Below, one piece after another: positions 62,301 through 64,000 of a stretch of 64,000 bases of DNA (its first letter is position 1; each line of letters begins with the position of its first letter). The notes beneath the pieces are model-generated. The model was not told the DNA's origin. It saw nothing but the letters and a program-made list of their open reading frames with translations, and did no database searches. Source of the stretch: Panax quinquefolius (Eukaryota; Streptophyta; Magnoliopsida; Apiales; Araliaceae). Made by a program: the position numbers and the translations under genes. The DNA is taken from contig CM035156.1 in the NCBI GenBank assembly GCA_020205615.1, positions 15,465,128 to 15,529,127 of the forward strand. The letters are read 5' to 3'.

Positions 62301-62792
62301 TGATTGATATTTGCCTTTTGTTTAATCCTGGTCTCTACTTGTTAGCACTTTTAATTTAGTTCTGCATTCATTTGATTTAGTTTAGATGTTCTTTATTTGG
62401 ATCTTTCACCATTTCAGGTGGTTATCCAAAGTGTTGCATAAATTATTTTCTCAATAATTGTCCTCATGGTGGTGTTTTTGAAGATAATCATAGACCGCCA
62501 CAACCTCAAATGCATAAACCAGCTCACAATGTAGGGGATGAGTTCTTAAAAAGGTAAGCCCATAATATTACTTGTTTTCAAGTTTCAATTGAAATTCTCT
62601 CCATCTTAGTGGTTATCTGATGTGGTTCATATTCAGCTGACATTTGTAAATCTTTGAACCAAAAATTTCAGGTTTACCAGAAATGCAGGCGTGGTAGCAA
62701 CAGGGGTTGCAAAGAACGTACGTAAAGTAGGCAATCACTTAAAATCAAGTCTCGATGACATTCTCTATCCATACCGAAGACGACCAAAGTGA
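56337..62792 (+). CDS. Conserved plant protein of unknown function, six exons (214 aa as modelled)
   Basis: Exons: 56337-56429, 56693-56753, 57277-57446, 57964-58027, 62418-62553, 62672-62792 (stop TGA). All introns are GT-AG and phases agree: CAG|GTGAGA, T|GTATTA, GAG|GTTATC, G|GTAAAA, AG|GTAAGC. Residues 1-31 are acidic and alanine-rich. Exon 3 (about 53-108) contains ESELEASKVGRSFTGFKYG and VGYSIYSD. Exon 5 has GGYPKCCINYFLNNCPHGG (130-148), cysteine-rich. Exon 6 has FTRNAGVVATGVAKNVRKVG (176-195) and a basic end YRRRPK. No signal peptide or membrane segment is obvious. I recall such motifs from uncharacterised land-plant proteins and cannot assign a function. The exon 2 to exon 3 junction is least certain. 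The fourth intron is 4390 bp and full of transposons, yet the frame is intact. CAG and CTG words here are clean, unlike the retrotransposons. Confidence 0.8.
56564..56590 (+). promoter_or_regulatory. TATA box with CCCT repeats inside intron 1
   Basis: Three CCCTCCCT-type repeats lead straight into TATAAATACATAAA. This resembles a plant pyrimidine patch plus TATA box about 110 bp before exon 2. It may be an alternative promoter, or chance. The first ATG after it (56596) is not in the exon 2 frame. Confidence 0.3.
58820..60214. mobile_element. Possible older MITE with AAAGGCG ends
   Basis: Left AAAGGCGCTAGG and right GGCCTAGCGCC...CGCCTTT form imperfect inverted ends rich in GGCG and CCTAGG. 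It lies inside the hAT element and is itself split by another. No clear duplication found. Confidence 0.4.
58835..59601. mobile_element. Nested hAT-type element (767 bp)
   Basis: The right end is CTCACCCCTA, the common plant hAT terminus; the left end TAGTTTGAAGC is degraded. Flanks GCTAGGCG (58827-58834) and GCTAGGTG (59602-59609) match at 7 of 8. Subterminal GGTGCGGTTT repeats in both orientations. No transposase. Confidence 0.65.
60800..61925. mobile_element. hAT-type non-autonomous element (1126 bp)
   Basis: Ends TAGGGGTGGGCA and GAACACCCCTA. Flanks TCTATAAC (60792-60799) and TCTCTAAC (61926-61933) match at 7 of 8. Subterminal regions have many GGTACC and ACCGGT words in inverted order, typical of transposase-binding ends. 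No transposase gene. Confidence 0.8.
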
Positions 62793-63955
62793 TGATGCTG
62801 TTGCACTACAAGGAGCCAAGAAAATGATGACAAAGAAGAGATGAGCTTCAATCCAACAATGCAATGCAATTTTTTCCCCCCATTTGGCCCTCAGGGTTTC
62901 TCATCATGGACCAAAACAAATTTGCACATGAAAGGGGCTAAAGGGGGAAATTTTCCTTTTATGTTCCCTGATGCATAGCTTGAGGAATTAGGCTATGTTT
63001 GCTTTGTATGACAAGTTATTTGATATCAGAATTGTTTCATTTTGTTCTTGTTTTTTGTAGATAACTGCAATTTTATCATCAATTATTTTTAAAAGAATGA
63101 AAAAGGGTCATTTGTTTGGTTTTTTAATTTTTTTTTTTTGGTAACAGCTTTTCTTGGACTAGAATACTTGATCACTTATAAAATAATATCGATGGTCCAC
63201 TATTGACTAGTTGAGAACTGAAGCAGTAAGAAAAAGATAAAGACAATTATTTTATATTATTTTTTTGATATACTTGAGGGCTCTTTGTATAAAGAAAAAG
63301 TAGTACAAAGAGGATTATGATTTACTAAGAAATTTGTTTATTATTGGTAAAGTCTGTATTTTCTAGACCTTTTTTTTAAAAAATTTGTTGAAAAAATAAA
63401 ATAAAAACTAAAAAATCAATCATTGCTGCTTATGGGTTGAGACTAAAGATAGATACCAAATAGATTAGCAATCTAAAATACTCCACATGTAGTCCAGAAG
63501 TTACCCAAGAAGCAGATACCACCAGCAAATTCCAGAAGTTACCCAAGGCTCTGTCTGCGCGATTTCAATTTAAAAAAGAAAAAAAAAACTTTTGGTCCAG
63601 AAGAAGCAGTTGAAAACAGGCGGTGGAAAATGGAAATGTAAGTTACTCGCGGTTATTTATGGGAGCTCAAAACTTTACTTTATTTAATGCCAAATTGTTT
63701 AAACAAGTAGTGGAGGGGATTTCCGTATTGTGAAGATCTCCGCCATTTCCAAGGAGAACGAAACCATAGATGATAGACCTGGCTTTAGCAAATACAAAGC
63801 CCTAAAAAATATTCATACATACCCATTTTGATCTCAACACATTCCTCCTTTTTCCCTGATCGATCGGATTTTTGGGAAATTTTAGGAGAGAGAGAACGAT
63901 TTTTGTAGTAGTAGTAGTATTAATTAGCTTCAATCAAAGTAATCTGTCAATTGCA
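62793..63955. other. 3' region of the six-exon gene and upstream region of the next gene
   Basis: 62793-63060 is the probable 3' untranslated part, with T-rich and TTTGTA words near 63010-63060. 63100-63540 is AT-rich with no gene. 63600-63955 is the upstream and leader region of the next gene, including GAGAGAGAGAACG and a GTA repeat (63907-63920). Confidence 0.5.
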
Positions 63956-64000
63956 ATGGCCGCTTTTGCGGCATGTAAGCGGGCTGCACATTTCGGAGCC
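63956..64000 (+). CDS. Start of a second gene, cut by the window edge
   Basis: The ATG at 63956 opens MAAFAACKRAAHFGA to the end of the window. The alanine-rich, basic, acid-free start resembles a mitochondrial or plastid targeting peptide, but 15 residues are too few to say more. The CT/GA-rich leader and the first ATG after it support the start. Confidence 0.5.
   Translation, partial: MAAFAACKRAAHFGA

Larger units (their letters stand above)
58028..62417 (+). other. Large fourth intron (4390 bp) carrying transposons
   Basis: Between donor G|GTAAAA and acceptor TTTCAG|GT. It holds three hAT-type elements described separately. The remainder (58028-58653 and 61934-62417) is AT-rich intronic sequence without ORFs of note. 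Confidence 0.75.

Noticed and set aside
1..64000. tRNA, rRNA or organelle DNA insertions
   Set aside because: None recognised on either strand. Only the tRNA-complementary primer sites were seen.

Overview
The window is nuclear DNA from a flowering plant, most likely a eudicot. It is AT-rich, holds a spliced plant gene with GT-AG introns, and is filled by nested Ty3/gypsy LTR retrotransposons and small hAT-type DNA transposons. I cannot name the species.

Layout. Positions 1-475 are AT-rich flank. Positions 476-54833 form one retrotransposon inside another, up to five levels deep. The outermost element (A1, plus strand) has its 5' LTR at 476-3050 and its 3' LTR split between 11105-12608 and 53732-54833. 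Its gag is cut by another LTR copy (3807-6346) and its pol by a minus-strand solo LTR (8270-10759, perfect CTATA duplication). Its 3' LTR was entered by a minus-strand solo LTR (12609-53731, perfect ACTAT duplication). That solo LTR hosts element B (13555-49415) and a plus-strand solo LTR (50102-52777, perfect CACAA duplication). Element B in turn hosts an unclassified LTR-like block D (18312-20062), a two-LTR element A2-1 (20063-30533), a two-LTR element A2-2 (32859-46104) and a solo LTR (46649-49385). A2-2 carries a further minus-strand solo LTR (36898-39624).

All elements share a Met-tRNA-type primer site, gag with CCHC knuckles, then protease, reverse transcriptase, RNase H and integrase, and a C-terminal chromodomain-like end. 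This fits plant chromoviruses, probably the Tekay/Del lineage. No uninterrupted gag-pol frame survives. Many breaks fall at CAG/CTG words that differ erratically between copies, which looks at least partly like basecalling error at methylated cytosines.

Positions 54834-56336 are AT-rich intergenic DNA. Positions 56337-62792 hold a six-exon gene for a conserved plant protein of unknown function (about 214 residues as modelled). Its 4.4-kb fourth intron holds three hAT-type non-autonomous elements with 8-bp duplications. A second gene starts at 63956 and runs off the window.

The most interesting signals are: a candidate leader intron conserved in two diverged LTR families (donor in the LTR, acceptor 9 nt before the gag ATG, first exon free of ATG); arrays of short stem-loops around a TTGG...GTAGTGC core with stem changes between families; evenly spaced GAATATTC palindromes in U3; and the CAG/CTG error signature.
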